A DNA stretch of 64,000 nucleotides from Novosphingobium sp. (GCA_024236235.1 JACKKV010000002.1:186001-250000), one strand, 5' to 3'; positions 27,223-35,001 are shown, counted from the first letter of the stretch. Program-made: numbers and translations. Notes: generated by a model not told the origin, from the sequence alone.

Positions 27223-27444
27223 GTGGTGATCGAGCACAACCGGTAGCCTGCCCCGGCGCAGGCCGGGGTGATCAAGACCGCCGACTGGCTGCTCGACCTG
27301 GGGCCGGATGGCGGCGTGCGCGGGGGTGAGGTTGTTGCGGAGGGGACGCCGGAGCAGGTGGCGAAGGTAGAGGGGTCTTATACGGGGCGGTATCTCAGGC
27401 CGATGTTGGGGAAGGTTGTGGCGGCGGAAAGAGCGCCACTATAG
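27223..27444 (+). pseudogene. Degenerate second copy of the uvrA 3' end
   Basis: In one continuous frame this stretch reads VVIEHN, then an insertion, then IKTADWLLDLGPDGGVRGGEVV and on to a TAG at 27442-27444. It matches the last ~60 residues of the intact UvrA just upstream (VVIEHNLDVIKTADWLLDLGPE...). The two codons for Leu-Asp are replaced by 27 bases carrying a TAG and a GC-rich palindrome, so the fragment is dead. Divergence from the intact copy is substantial at both DNA and protein level near the C terminus (GSYTGRYLRPMLGK against RSFTGQYLAPLLSR), which points to a different source rather than a recent duplication. Confidence 0.88.
27251..27268. repeat. REP-like palindrome inserted in the uvrA remnant
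   Basis: CCCCGGC-GCAG-GCCGGGG, a 7-bp inverted repeat that interrupts the remnant between the codons for His-Asn and Val-Ile-Lys. Its reverse complement CCCCGGCCTGCGCCGGGG matches the palindrome core at 8730-8747 except for one base, indicating a dispersed repeat family in this genome. Confidence 0.7.
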
Positions 27445-27572
27445 ATATGGAGAGGTCCAAATCCGCGTCATTGTGGAAAGGAATCTGGTGGTTGATACGA
27501 GTCGAACAGAGGATTGTACTCCAAGCAAATCTTAGGCATTGAAAATTTTGGTATTTTTTGGAGAGGTGCAAC
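27445..27572 (+). other. Leader of the AT-rich ParA cassette
   Basis: The 128 bases between the dead uvrA fragment and the ParA-type gene change abruptly from GC-rich to AT-rich sequence. No convincing sigma-70 promoter, parS-like repeat or attachment-site duplication is visible. The last part, with a TATTTTTTGGAGAGG run, provides the ribosome site of the first cassette gene. Confidence 0.4.
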
Positions 27573-28421
27573 ATGAAAGTTGTTACTTTCGTGAACATGA
27601 AGGGTGGGGTTGGTAAGACGACCGTGGCGGTAAACGTCGCTGATGCCTTGGCTCGTCGGCACGATAAACGTGTACTGATCGTCGATGTCGACCCGCAATT
27701 CAATGCCACCCAATGTCTCTACAGTGGTGATGATTATGTGGAGATGCGAGCCGATCCGACGACGCACACAATATTCGACCTTTTCAACGACGGTGTGATC
27801 CCGGTCGTCAGTCCAATAAGCGGAATTTCGGAGACTGAGCCGCTCGATGTCGAGGACATTAGGCCATGGAAATATCGCGATAATCTTCATATTTTGGCCG
27901 GAAATCTCGAAATCTATCGACTTGATATGGCTCCAGGATCTGGGCGTGAGTTGCGCCTAAAGCGATATGTTGAGGCATTGGCGAAGGCTGATGTCTACGA
28001 CTACGTTGTTATAGACACTCCGCCTACGCCCTCCACTTTCATGACCAGCGCGATACTTGCGTCAGATTATTATGTGATCCCAGTACGGCCAGAACCGCTT
28101 TCCCGAGTTGGTATCGACTTGTTGACAGGGGTAATTGCCCGGGTGATCAAAAACCATGGGCATAAGATCGAGAACGCTGGCGTGGTTCTGACAATGATGG
28201 ACGCTAGGACAACGGTCTACTACGATGCTCTCTCATTCTTGGACTCAGATGAAAAGTGGGCCGGTAAGCGCTTCAAGACCGTATTGCCGCAACGGACCCA
28301 GATCGCGAAGAACCAAGGCGATCAACGCCTGATCCTGGACTCGAACAAGGAAGACGCCAAGCGGGCAATCGCTGGCATTACAAACGAGCTATTAGAACGA
28401 GTTGGTGACGATGGTATCTGA
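27573..28421 (+). CDS. ParA/Soj-type ATPase, first gene of an AT-rich cassette
   Basis: A 282-residue P-loop ATPase of the ParA/MinD superfamily. It starts almost at once with the deviant Walker A motif KGGVGKTT (Lys10 and Lys15), then the switch motif DVDPQFNAT (38-46) and Walker B YDYVVIDTPPTPST (about 139-152). There is no N-terminal HTH, so it is of the short Soj type. ATG 27573 has GGAGAGG seven bases upstream. Its GC content is far below that of the chromosome. It overlaps the next gene by 11 bases. No ParB gene or parS-like repeat is visible, so it is probably not a chromosome-partition locus; positioning of a partner complex is a plausible but unproven role. Confidence 0.9.
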   Translation: MKVVTFVNMKGGVGKTTVAVNVADALARRHDKRVLIVDVDPQFNATQCLYSGDDYVEMRADPTTHTIFDLFNDGVIPVVSPISGISETEPLDVEDIRPWKYRDNLHILAGNLEIYRLDMAPGSGRELRLKRYVEALAKADVYDYVVIDTPPTPSTFMTSAILASDYYVIPVRPEPLSRVGIDLLTGVIARVIKNHGHKIENAGVVLTMMDARTTVYYDALSFLDSDEKWAGKRFKTVLPQRTQIAKNQGDQRLILDSNKEDAKRAIAGITNELLERVGDDGI

Positions 28422-28932
28422 CCCCGAAAAAAGAAAACGTGCTAGCAAGCGTGCTGATCCACGCGCACTTTCCCGATTCATGGAAGAGTTCGCATGGCTT
28501 ATGAAATCATACGATGACCTCGATTTTAATGCGCTTGGTCAATACAGTTCCGAACTAGCAATGCTGTCAAGGCATGGCTCAAGTCGATTTCGCCATGCGG
28601 TTAGCAGTGGAACTACCGCGATGCTTGTCGGTGTGCTTCCGAGCTTTTTGGTTGATGAGGAATTATTCCCGTTAAACGAAGATATCGCTGAGTTTTCGGT
28701 TTCGATTCTTGATATCCACATTCCGCGTTGGCAGAAAAAATCAAAGTACGAGCTTATCGGTCATATTGTCTGTAATGTGAATGAAGCATCGCCAGGAAAA
28801 ATATCTCGTCTCCTCGAGGCATTGGAGAAAATCTTGGATGTGAGAGGAGATGCGAGGATGAAAATTGCACGCGATCGCAAATCAGGTCGGAGTTGGAATC
28901 AGGTAATTCAGGAAATTACAGGAATCTATTAA
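28411..28932 (+). CDS. Unknown protein, second gene of the ParA cassette
   Basis: A 173-residue protein of no family I recognise. The N terminus is strongly basic (PEKRKRASKRADPRALSRF); ParA partners commonly use a short basic N-terminal segment to stimulate ATP hydrolysis, so this could be the ParA-stimulating component (inference). The centre has hydrophobic beta-type strands (FSVSILDIHIPRW, YELIGHIVCNV) and the C terminus is helical and basic (ARMKIARDRKSGRSWNQVI). ATG 28411 lies inside the end of the ATPase gene; GTG 28405 and TTG 28402 are alternatives. There is no clear ribosome site, consistent with coupling. The sequence is AT-rich (42 % GC in a 60-base line I counted). Confidence 0.78.
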   Translation: MVSDPEKRKRASKRADPRALSRFMEEFAWLMKSYDDLDFNALGQYSSELAMLSRHGSSRFRHAVSSGTTAMLVGVLPSFLVDEELFPLNEDIAEFSVSILDIHIPRWQKKSKYELIGHIVCNVNEASPGKISRLLEALEKILDVRGDARMKIARDRKSGRSWNQVIQEITGIY

Positions 28933-28934
28933 AG

Positions 28935-29609
28935 ATGGCAGATCCACAAAGAGAGATCGCCTCTATTTCCGAGTTCCTACAAAATCTCGATCTTAAATTA
29001 TCGGGTAATATTCTTTGTGGTCCCAGCGAGAAGGACTTATATCGAAAATTCCATGCGTTGCTCTGTTGGCAGAAGGTCTTCGATGCAAATAGCACTTTGA
29101 AGGAGTCCGGCGCCTTCGACGAATTTCTATCTGACTGCTCAGCTGCGTATTTTTTTCATCTGACCTCAGCATATAAGCCATCAATCTCAATGCTGCGTAG
29201 CGGGGTGGAAAATGTCGTAAGGGCGCTATTGATTCTCGAAGGCCACAAGGCGAATGAAATAGAAGCGGTCTGGGAGCTATTTGCGGTTGCCCGCTCAACA
29301 TTCTTGTCTGCTGGGAAGGACGTAATGGTCCTTCGCGTTGATGCTTTGCATACGCGCTATGGTGAAATGTGTAAGACGGTGCATTCTGCAGCTCCCGAAT
29401 ACATGAGCTTGCGCGTACCTTTTGAACGAATTTTTGAGATTGATGACGAGAAATTTCGGATTACGCAGCGTCTCTTAGTCGATGTATTTCGGATTGCAGC
29501 GGAAGCTTTTTACCTCGTTCAGGGAGGTAATCTCGGAGCGATACACCACCGATTAGCCGATGAAATTCGCGATAGCCTCAGCCCTTCGACAAAGTCTCTA
29601 ATCAGTTAA
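28935..29609 (+). CDS. Unknown helical protein, third gene of the ParA cassette
   Basis: A 224-residue, mostly helical protein starting two bases after the previous stop. I cannot name its family. The segment YKPSISMLRSGVENVVRALL followed later by RVDALHTRYGEMCKTVHS resembles the helix pairs of HEPN-like domains, and RVDALH fits the R-X4-H ribonuclease pattern; this is weak, inferential evidence. No signal peptide or membrane helix is present. GC content is 37 to 48 % in lines I counted. Gene order and overlaps suggest it acts with the ATPase and the basic protein. It ends at the right-hand edge of the AT-rich stretch. Confidence 0.78.
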   Translation: MADPQREIASISEFLQNLDLKLSGNILCGPSEKDLYRKFHALLCWQKVFDANSTLKESGAFDEFLSDCSAAYFFHLTSAYKPSISMLRSGVENVVRALLILEGHKANEIEAVWELFAVARSTFLSAGKDVMVLRVDALHTRYGEMCKTVHSAAPEYMSLRVPFERIFEIDDEKFRITQRLLVDVFRIAAEAFYLVQGGNLGAIHHRLADEIRDSLSPSTKSLIS

Positions 29610-29903
29610 GGTTTGACTCTTCCCTACAGCCCCCAATCCATGCCTCCCTGCGCGGCCCCTACACTGCACACGCGCCCCCGCATGAAAGCCCAGTTTCGTT
29701 TGGCTTCAAGCGCCAGCGTTCGGTTGTCGCGCCTTCGGTGCTTCAGCTTCGCCTCCCGCTCGCCTGGCTTCTGGCCTAAGGCGCAGTCGCGCCCGCTCTG
29801 CATCGCTCCGGTCCATGCCAGATGGCGAAGGTGAGGTCCCCCATTTTTCCCCTGTCCTACACGTCCCATTCTGTATAGCTGATCCGGTTCCCTCTCACAC
29901 AGC

Positions 29904-30494
29904 ATGAGGCGAACCGGCATGGACGATCCTTCACGCATCGCAGCGGGCGCTGGTCCCGATATTGACCCCGAATTTGATCCGGACACTGCCCCCGGCCTTG
30001 ACCTGGATGCGGCGGAGGATGAGGACGGGGAGGAGGAATATCTCCCCGCCGTGCAGCGCCGCGATGGCTTTACTGCCCTGCGCCGCGCCCAGTTCTGCGA
30101 GGCGCTGGCCGCCTGCGGCAATGTCCGCCAGGCCTGCCGCGAGGTGCGCATCGCGCCTGACACCGCCTATCGCACCCGCCATTTCTACCCGCAGTTCCGC
30201 AAGGCCTGGGATGCGGCGCTGGTGCTGGCGCGCGAACATGCCGAAGCCGTGCTGGCCGAACGCGCGCTGGAAGGGGTGGAGGAAGTGGTCTTCTATCACG
30301 GCGAGGAAGTGGGGCGGCGGCGGCGCTTTGAATCCGCGCTGCTGCTCGCTCATCTCGCCCGGCTTGACCGGCGCACCCGCGACGAGAGCGCCCAGCTGCT
30401 GGCCCGCGATTTCGGCGAGGTGCTGCTCCGGGTCGAGCTGGAGGAAATGGAACCGGCGAGCGAGGAGGATGAGGACAGCGCGCCGGAGGGGTGA
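29904..30494 (+). CDS. HTH protein resembling phage terminase small subunits
   Basis: A 196-residue protein. The first ~50 residues are very acidic (DPEFDPDTAPGLDLDAAEDEDGEEE). The middle holds a helix-turn-helix (FCEALAACGNVRQACREVRIAPDTAYRTR) like that of phage terminase small subunits and related DNA-binding proteins. The rest is helical and ends acidic (EEMEPASEEDEDSAPE). No terminase large subunit, portal or other phage gene is nearby, and base composition is like the chromosome, so I read it as a domesticated or unrelated DNA-binding protein. ATG 29904 has GAGG-like purines (catgagg) close by; the ATG at 29919 (MDDPSR) is an alternative. Confidence 0.72.
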   Translation: MRRTGMDDPSRIAAGAGPDIDPEFDPDTAPGLDLDAAEDEDGEEEYLPAVQRRDGFTALRRAQFCEALAACGNVRQACREVRIAPDTAYRTRHFYPQFRKAWDAALVLAREHAEAVLAERALEGVEEVVFYHGEEVGRRRRFESALLLAHLARLDRRTRDESAQLLARDFGEVLLRVELEEMEPASEEDEDSAPEG

Positions 30495-30564
30495 GGGGGA
30501 GCCCCGGTTTTTTGTTTATGATGTGTCCGATCCGTCCGATTTGCCGGGCGGGGGAAGCGGCGGA

Positions 30565-31077
30565 TCAGCCGTCGAGCAGGGCCAGGCTGACTTCGCCATG
30601 ACCGGGGCCGATCAGCCCGATCCGGCTGGCGGCGGCGCGTGACACGTCAATCACCCGGCCGCGCGCAAAGGGGCCGCGATCGTTGATGCGCACCACCACG
30701 CTCTGCCCCGTGCGGGTGTTCGTGACCCGCACCTTGCTGCCGAAGGGGAGGGTGCGATGCGCGGCGGTGAGATCCGCCGGATCAAAGCGTTCGCCGCTGG
30801 CGGTGCGGCGCCCGGCCAGTTCGCTGCCGTAATAGCTGGCCATGCCGCTGCCCAGATCGTCCCCTGTTGCTGGCGCGGGCGGGGCCGGTTCGGCAAGTGC
30901 GGCTGGCGCGGGCAGGGCCAGCGTGGCGGGCAGTTCCACCGCCTCCGCCACGATCCCTTCGTTTGCCGTCCCTTCAGCTAGCGCGGGGGCGCTGGCGGAC
31001 AGCGGCAGCAGCAGCGATCCGGCCAGGATCAGGCTGCGCAGGGCCATCAAGGGCGCAGGGGTGCGGCGGGGCATCAT
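30565..31077 (-). CDS. rlpA: RlpA-like septal ring protein
   Basis: Exported double-psi beta-barrel protein; RlpA proteins bind septal peptidoglycan and some are lytic transglycosylases acting on denuded glycan. Motifs seen are GMASYYGSELAGRRTASGERF, LPFGSKVRVTNTRTG, and VRINDRGPFARGRVIDVS, which holds the catalytic-type Asp. After the signal peptide (MALRSLILAGSLLLPLSASAPALAE) comes a short Ala/Pro linker; there is no SPOR domain, so it is a short version. The start is uncertain: ATG 31077 is used, with 31074, 31044 and 31143 as alternatives, none with a good ribosome site. Confidence 0.9.
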   Translation of the reverse strand: MMPRRTPAPLMALRSLILAGSLLLPLSASAPALAEGTANEGIVAEAVELPATLALPAPAALAEPAPPAPATGDDLGSGMASYYGSELAGRRTASGERFDPADLTAAHRTLPFGSKVRVTNTRTGQSVVVRINDRGPFARGRVIDVSRAAASRIGLIGPGHGEVSLALLDG

Positions 31078-31301
31078 CGGGGCGGGATATACAGGCCCCG
31101 GCGCGGCGCGGGCACCCGTCTGGTGGCTGCTCGCCCCGTTCATGGCCCGGTTCGTCGCGCTGCAATGCGGGATTAACCACCTTCGGCGGGCCGGGCGGCG
31201 CGCGCGAATCCCTATTCCCGGCGGCCCGCGAAAGGCGTAAATGCCCTGAGTCCCCCATGGAACGCGGTGTCGCCGCGCGGGGGGCGTAAGAGGATGCAGC
31301 T

Positions 31302-31733
31302 ATGAACAGGTTCCTGATTGCTTCGCTGGCTGGCGCTGCCGCGCTGGCGCTTTCCAACCAATCCGCCATGGCCAAGCCGGCCATGCTCCAGTCCACCCTC
31401 TCCGGCGCGGAAGAAACCGCCGGCGGTGCGCCGGACGGCTCGGGCAGCTTCACCGGCTCGCTCGATGCGGGCTCGGGCGATCTGTGCTACGAACTGAAAG
31501 TGGCCGGGATTGGGGAGCCGACCGCCGCGCATATTCACGCCGGGGCCAAGGGTGCGGATGGCGCCCCCGTCGCCACCATCGAAGTGACCGGCGATGACGG
31601 CGAATTGTGCCTGGCGATCCCGGTGGACGCGGCCAAGCTGATCGCTGCCGATCCTTCCGCTCACTACGTCAATGTCCACACGGAAGCCTTCCCCAACGGG
31701 GCGGTGCGCGGGCAGCTCGACAAGGCGAAATGA
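31302..31733 (+). CDS. CHRD domain secreted protein
   Basis: A 143-residue protein consisting of a signal peptide (MNRFLIASLAGAAALALSNQSAMA) and one CHRD domain, the fold first defined in chordin. Typical blocks are LSGAEETAGGAPDGSGSFTG near the start, LCYELKVAGIGEPTAAHIHAG in the middle, and the final NVHTEAFPNGAVRGQL. Bacterial CHRD proteins have no established function. It stands alone, followed by a 712-base stretch without a convincing gene. Confidence 0.9.
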   Translation: MNRFLIASLAGAAALALSNQSAMAKPAMLQSTLSGAEETAGGAPDGSGSFTGSLDAGSGDLCYELKVAGIGEPTAAHIHAGAKGADGAPVATIEVTGDDGELCLAIPVDAAKLIAADPSAHYVNVHTEAFPNGAVRGQLDKAK

Positions 31734-31827
31734 TCGCGGGCGTTGCGCGGCGGGTTGTCGCTCGCCGCGCGCGCTGAATGGCGACCGTGGTGTGCTGATT
31801 TGCGTTGCGGTTTGCTGAAGCGAATTA

Positions 31828-31860
31828 CGGGAATTGCGCAAGGGAACGGGAATTGCGCAA
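31828..31860. repeat. 14-bp direct repeat
   Basis: Two exact copies of CGGGAATTGCGCAA at 31828-31841 and 31847-31860, 19 bases apart start to start. They lie directly beside the predicted minus-strand terminator. Confidence 0.7.
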
Positions 31861-31894
31861 AAGAAATGAGGCCAGCATTGCTGCCGACCTCATT
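31859..31894 (-). terminator. Predicted intrinsic terminator, minus strand
   Basis: On the minus strand AATGAGG and CCTCATT form a 7-bp stem with an inner CAGC/GCTG stem, followed by TTTCTTTT. The plus strand lacks a T-tract. It would end a leftward transcript that starts somewhere between here and argG, or argG read-through. Confidence 0.55.
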
Positions 31895-32354
31895 CTCACC
31901 GGCCATGCACCGGCTTCGCATCCCTAAGGGCCTCTCGGCCCGATTGGACATGTCGCCCGGCGCTCGCGCCGGCTGCCGGTCCCGTCAGGCGGTTCGGGAT
32001 TGCTCCGGAGAGTTTTCCCTTCCCGCCTGGCGGTTCCGCGGCTGGATATCCATGATGGTCCGAATCGTGCAGCTACACCGAATCTGCGGATTCTTTGCAG
32101 CGCCTTTTTCAAACCGGATTTCCGGCCTTCCCACGGCTGGTCAGATCGCGATCCCTGCGGTTCGCCACCACCTCGGTCCGAAGACGTCGCTGAGGCGTGT
32201 TTTCCGAGTTCGCGCAAACCTGCCGTTCGGTCATAAGGTTGCAAATTCCTGTTCCCTTTCTGCCACTTGCGTGGCCGATTGGAGAGGTCTTAACTTCCTT
32301 TCGACAAGTGGATGCTGCGCCTGCAGCCCGAGTCGGTGCAAGCAAAAAATGCAT

Positions 32355-32392
32355 GACTTATCCACAATCATCGCTTTTGCGGTGGACAAGTC
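32355..32392 (-). terminator. Inverted repeat with T-tract, also holding a DnaA-box match
   Basis: GACTTATCCAC and GTGGACAAGTC form an 11-bp stem with one mismatch. Reading leftward, the stem is followed within five bases by TTTTTT, so it can serve as an argG terminator. TTATCCACA (32358-32366) is also an exact DnaA-box consensus, with a poorer inverted copy in the other arm. Confidence 0.45.
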
Positions 32393-32415
32393 AGGCATCG
32401 CCCGTCAAAGGGTCC

Positions 32416-32434
32416 GATTCCGCGTTGCGGAATC
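32416..32434 (-). terminator. Hairpin just after argG
   Basis: GATTCCGC-GTT-GCGGAATC, a perfect 8-bp inverted repeat, begins 12 bases after the argG stop. No U-tract follows directly, so alone it is an mRNA 3' hairpin; the T-tract hairpin at 32355-32392 follows 24 bases further on. Confidence 0.5.
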
Positions 32435-32445
32435 AAAATGCTGCA

Positions 32446-33660
32446 TCAGCGATCGCGTTTGGCCAGTAGCCGCAGGCGCAGGGCATTGAGCTTGATGAAG
32501 CCTTCAGCATCCTTCTGGTCGTAAGCGCCTGCATCATCCTCGAAAGTGACGTGCCGTTCGGAATAGAGGCTGTTCGCGCTCTTGCGGCCAACCAGATACG
32601 CGCTGCCCTTGTAGAGCTTGAGCCTGACCGTGCCGCTGACCTTCTGCTGGCTGTGATCGATCGCGGCCTGCAGCATCTCACGCTCGGGCGCGAACCAGAA
32701 ACCGTTATAGATCAGCTCCGCATATTTGGGCATCAGCTCGTCCTTGAGATGCGCCGCGCCGCGATCGAGCGTGATCTGTTCGATCCCGCGATGCGCGACC
32801 GCATAGATCGTGCCGCCGGGCGTCTCGTACATGCCCCGGCTTTTCATGCCGACGAAGCGGTTTTCTACCAGGTCGAGGCGCCCGATGCCATGCCTGCGGC
32901 CCAGTTCGTTGAGTTCGGTCAGCAGCGTGGCCGGGCTCATGCTCGCGCCATTGAGCGCGACGCCGTCGCCCCGTTCGAAATCGATGGTGATATATTCGGC
33001 CGTATCGGGCGCGTCTTCCGGGTTGACGGTGCGCGAATAGACATAATCGGGCGTCTCTTCCCACGGGTCTTCGAGCACCTTGCCTTCGGATGAGGTGTGC
33101 AGCAGGTTCGCGTCAGTGGAGAACGGGCTTTCGCCCCGCTTGTCCTTGGGCACGGGGATCTGGTGCTGTTCGGCCCAGGCGATGAGGGCCGTGCGGCTGG
33201 TCAGTTCCCATTCGCGCCAGGGCGCGATTACCTTGATGTCGGGCGCAAGCGCATAGGCGGAAAGTTCGAAGCGGACCTGGTCATTGCCCTTGCCGGTGGC
33301 GCCGTGTGCGATGGCGTCAGCGCCGGTTTCGCGCGCAATCTCGATCAGCCGCTTGGAGATCAGCGGGCGCGCGATCGAGGTGCCGAGCAGATAATCGCCT
33401 TCATAGCGGGCATTGGCGCGAAACATCGGAAAGACGAAGTCGCGCACGAATTCCTCGCGCAGATCGTCAATATAGATGTGCTTGTCGGGAATGCCCATCA
33501 GCTGCGCCTTGGCGCGCGCGGGTTCCAGCTCTTCCCCCTGGCCGAGATCGGCAGTGAATGTCACCACTTCGCAATTATAAGTGACCTGCAGCCACTTGAG
33601 GATGACGCTGGTGTCAAGGCCACCGGAATAGGCAAGGACGACTCGCTTGATGTCGGACAT
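32446..33660 (-). CDS. argG: Argininosuccinate synthase
   Basis: Joins citrulline and aspartate using ATP, the penultimate step of arginine synthesis. The 404-residue protein is full length. It opens with the PP-loop ATP-binding motif AYSGGLDTSV, and has GATGKGNDQVRFE and the substrate loop SPFSTDANLLHTSSEG. GGAG lies six bases upstream of the ATG. No other arg gene is in the window. It is preceded on the same strand by cfa with a 72-base gap and followed by two hairpins. Confidence 0.98.
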   Translation of the reverse strand: MSDIKRVVLAYSGGLDTSVILKWLQVTYNCEVVTFTADLGQGEELEPARAKAQLMGIPDKHIYIDDLREEFVRDFVFPMFRANARYEGDYLLGTSIARPLISKRLIEIARETGADAIAHGATGKGNDQVRFELSAYALAPDIKVIAPWREWELTSRTALIAWAEQHQIPVPKDKRGESPFSTDANLLHTSSEGKVLEDPWEETPDYVYSRTVNPEDAPDTAEYITIDFERGDGVALNGASMSPATLLTELNELGRRHGIGRLDLVENRFVGMKSRGMYETPGGTIYAVAHRGIEQITLDRGAAHLKDELMPKYAELIYNGFWFAPEREMLQAAIDHSQQKVSGTVRLKLYKGSAYLVGRKSANSLYSERHVTFEDDAGAYDQKDAEGFIKLNALRLRLLAKRDR

Positions 33661-33732
33661 TTCGGGCTCCGCATTGGAAAGTGCGGCGGCGCCTATCAGC
33701 CGCGCAGCGCAGGCGCAACCGGCTGCGCCATG

Positions 33733-34983
33733 TCAGCGCGCATCAAGCAGCGCGGACTCGGTCGTGGCGAGATAGTGACGGGTCAATGGCAGTGCATGGC
33801 GGTTGCGCGCGAACTGGATCTGGTAGTTGCACATCCCGCCGCTTTCAAAGGCGGCCGTCGCGCCCGCAAGGTAGAAGGTCCACATGCGGAAGAAGCGCGG
33901 ATCATACATCGCCTCGATCTCCCCGCGATGGGCCATGCAGCGGGCATACCATTCGCGCAGGGTGAAGGCGTAATGCATCCGCAGCGTCTCGATGTCAGTC
34001 GCGATCAGGCGGAACTGTTCGCTCGCCGCCAGCGTTTCGCTGAGCGCCGGGATATAACCGCCGGGGAAGATGTATTTGCGGGTAAAGGCATCCGTCGCGC
34101 CGGGCGTGCCCATGCGTCCGATCGTGTGCAGCAGCATCACCCCGTTATCGCTCAGCAGATTGGCGCAGGCGCGGAAGAAGTGGCGGAACTGCGGCCGCCC
34201 GACATGTTCGAACATGCCCACTGAAACGATCCGGTCATAGCGTTTGCCCCGCGCGGGCAGATCGCGGTAGTCAACCAGCTCGAAACTCACCCGGTCAGAC
34301 ACGCCCGCCTGTTCGGCCCGTTCCTTCGCCAGGGCGAGTTGTTCTTCGCTCAGCGTGATGCCGGTCACCCGCGCGCCGGTATGCCGCGCCAGATAGATCG
34401 CCATACCACCCCAACCGCAGCCGATGTCAAGCACCTCCTGTCCCGGTTTGAGTGCCAGTTTGGCCGCGATATGTGCCAGTTTGGCCTCCTGTGCGTCATC
34501 CAGGTTCATCCCTTCGCGCGGCCAGTAGGCGCAGCTGTATTGCATGTGATCCTTGTCCAGCATCAGCCGGTAGAGATCGTTGCCGATGTCGTAATGATGC
34601 GCGACATTGGCCTTTGAAGCGCGGTGATGGTTGAGCTGGTTAAGCGACGCGGTGGCGGTTTTCAGGGCCTGGCGTAGCGGCTGTGCCTTGCCGATCGCGC
34701 CGCGCCGTTCCCACACCGCATTGCCCCGGATCAGCTGGATCAGGCCCATGATATCGCCTCGTTCGATCAGCAGGCGTTCGTCCATGAAGGCTTCGGCAGC
34801 GCCGAGGCGCGGCGACAGGATGATGTCGCGGGCGACCTTCGGATCAGCCAGCCGGATCCGGACATCGGGCCAGCCCGGCGCGGGACGGCCAAAGCGCCGT
34901 TCCGAGCCGTCAGCATGCACGATTTCGAGTACGCCGGTCGTTATCGCGCCGCCAATGACCCGGTCGATAATGCGTGCACTCAT
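33733..34983 (-). CDS. cfa: Cyclopropane-fatty-acyl-phospholipid synthase
   Basis: SAM-dependent enzyme adding a methylene bridge across phospholipid cis double bonds. The 416-residue protein has the SAM-binding motif LDIGCGWGGMAIYLA, the characteristic QYSCAYW segment, and VSVGMFEHVG. The N-terminal ~130 residues form the usual lipid-binding part. It lies 18 bases after the molybdopterin oxidoreductase gene on the same strand and is probably the fourth gene of that operon. Related sphingomonad and plant-type proteins are sometimes assigned to other lipid methylations, so the exact product is inferred. Confidence 0.93.
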   Translation of the reverse strand: MSARIIDRVIGGAITTGVLEIVHADGSERRFGRPAPGWPDVRIRLADPKVARDIILSPRLGAAEAFMDERLLIERGDIMGLIQLIRGNAVWERRGAIGKAQPLRQALKTATASLNQLNHHRASKANVAHHYDIGNDLYRLMLDKDHMQYSCAYWPREGMNLDDAQEAKLAHIAAKLALKPGQEVLDIGCGWGGMAIYLARHTGARVTGITLSEEQLALAKERAEQAGVSDRVSFELVDYRDLPARGKRYDRIVSVGMFEHVGRPQFRHFFRACANLLSDNGVMLLHTIGRMGTPGATDAFTRKYIFPGGYIPALSETLAASEQFRLIATDIETLRMHYAFTLREWYARCMAHRGEIEAMYDPRFFRMWTFYLAGATAAFESGGMCNYQIQFARNRHALPLTRHYLATTESALLDAR

Positions 34984-35001
34984 TCCCTCAATTCTCCGGT
35001 C

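Larger units (their letters stand above)
31734..32445. other. Gene-free, structured stretch
   Basis: No ORF here has coding character: candidates on both strands lack GC-rich third codon positions and recognisable domains. The stretch does contain a 14-base direct repeat, several strong hairpins (GGGCC-TCTC-GGCCC near 31929, CCGGCGC-TC-GCGCCGG near 31958), a minus-strand terminator at its left end and two hairpins next to the argG end. An untranslated RNA read leftward is possible, but I do not recognise RNase P, tmRNA, 6S or SRP RNA signatures. Confidence 0.5.

Noticed and set aside
27573..28421. ParA-type gene as part of a chromosome or plasmid partition locus
   Set aside because: No ParB-like gene, no parS-type repeats and no replication initiator are present; the following proteins do not resemble ParB.
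29904..30494. HTH protein as a sign of a resident prophage
   Set aside because: No integrase, terminase large subunit, portal, capsid or tail gene lies anywhere in the window.
32358..32366. Exact DnaA box TTATCCACA, as a hint of a replication origin
   Set aside because: Only one good box and one poor inverted copy are present, no AT-rich unwinding region or origin-linked genes are near, and the two form a hairpin followed by a T-run that fits an argG terminator better.
31743..32489. Plus-strand open frame of 248 codons after the CHRD gene
   Set aside because: No third-position GC bias, no domain, and it runs into the argG coding region on the other strand.
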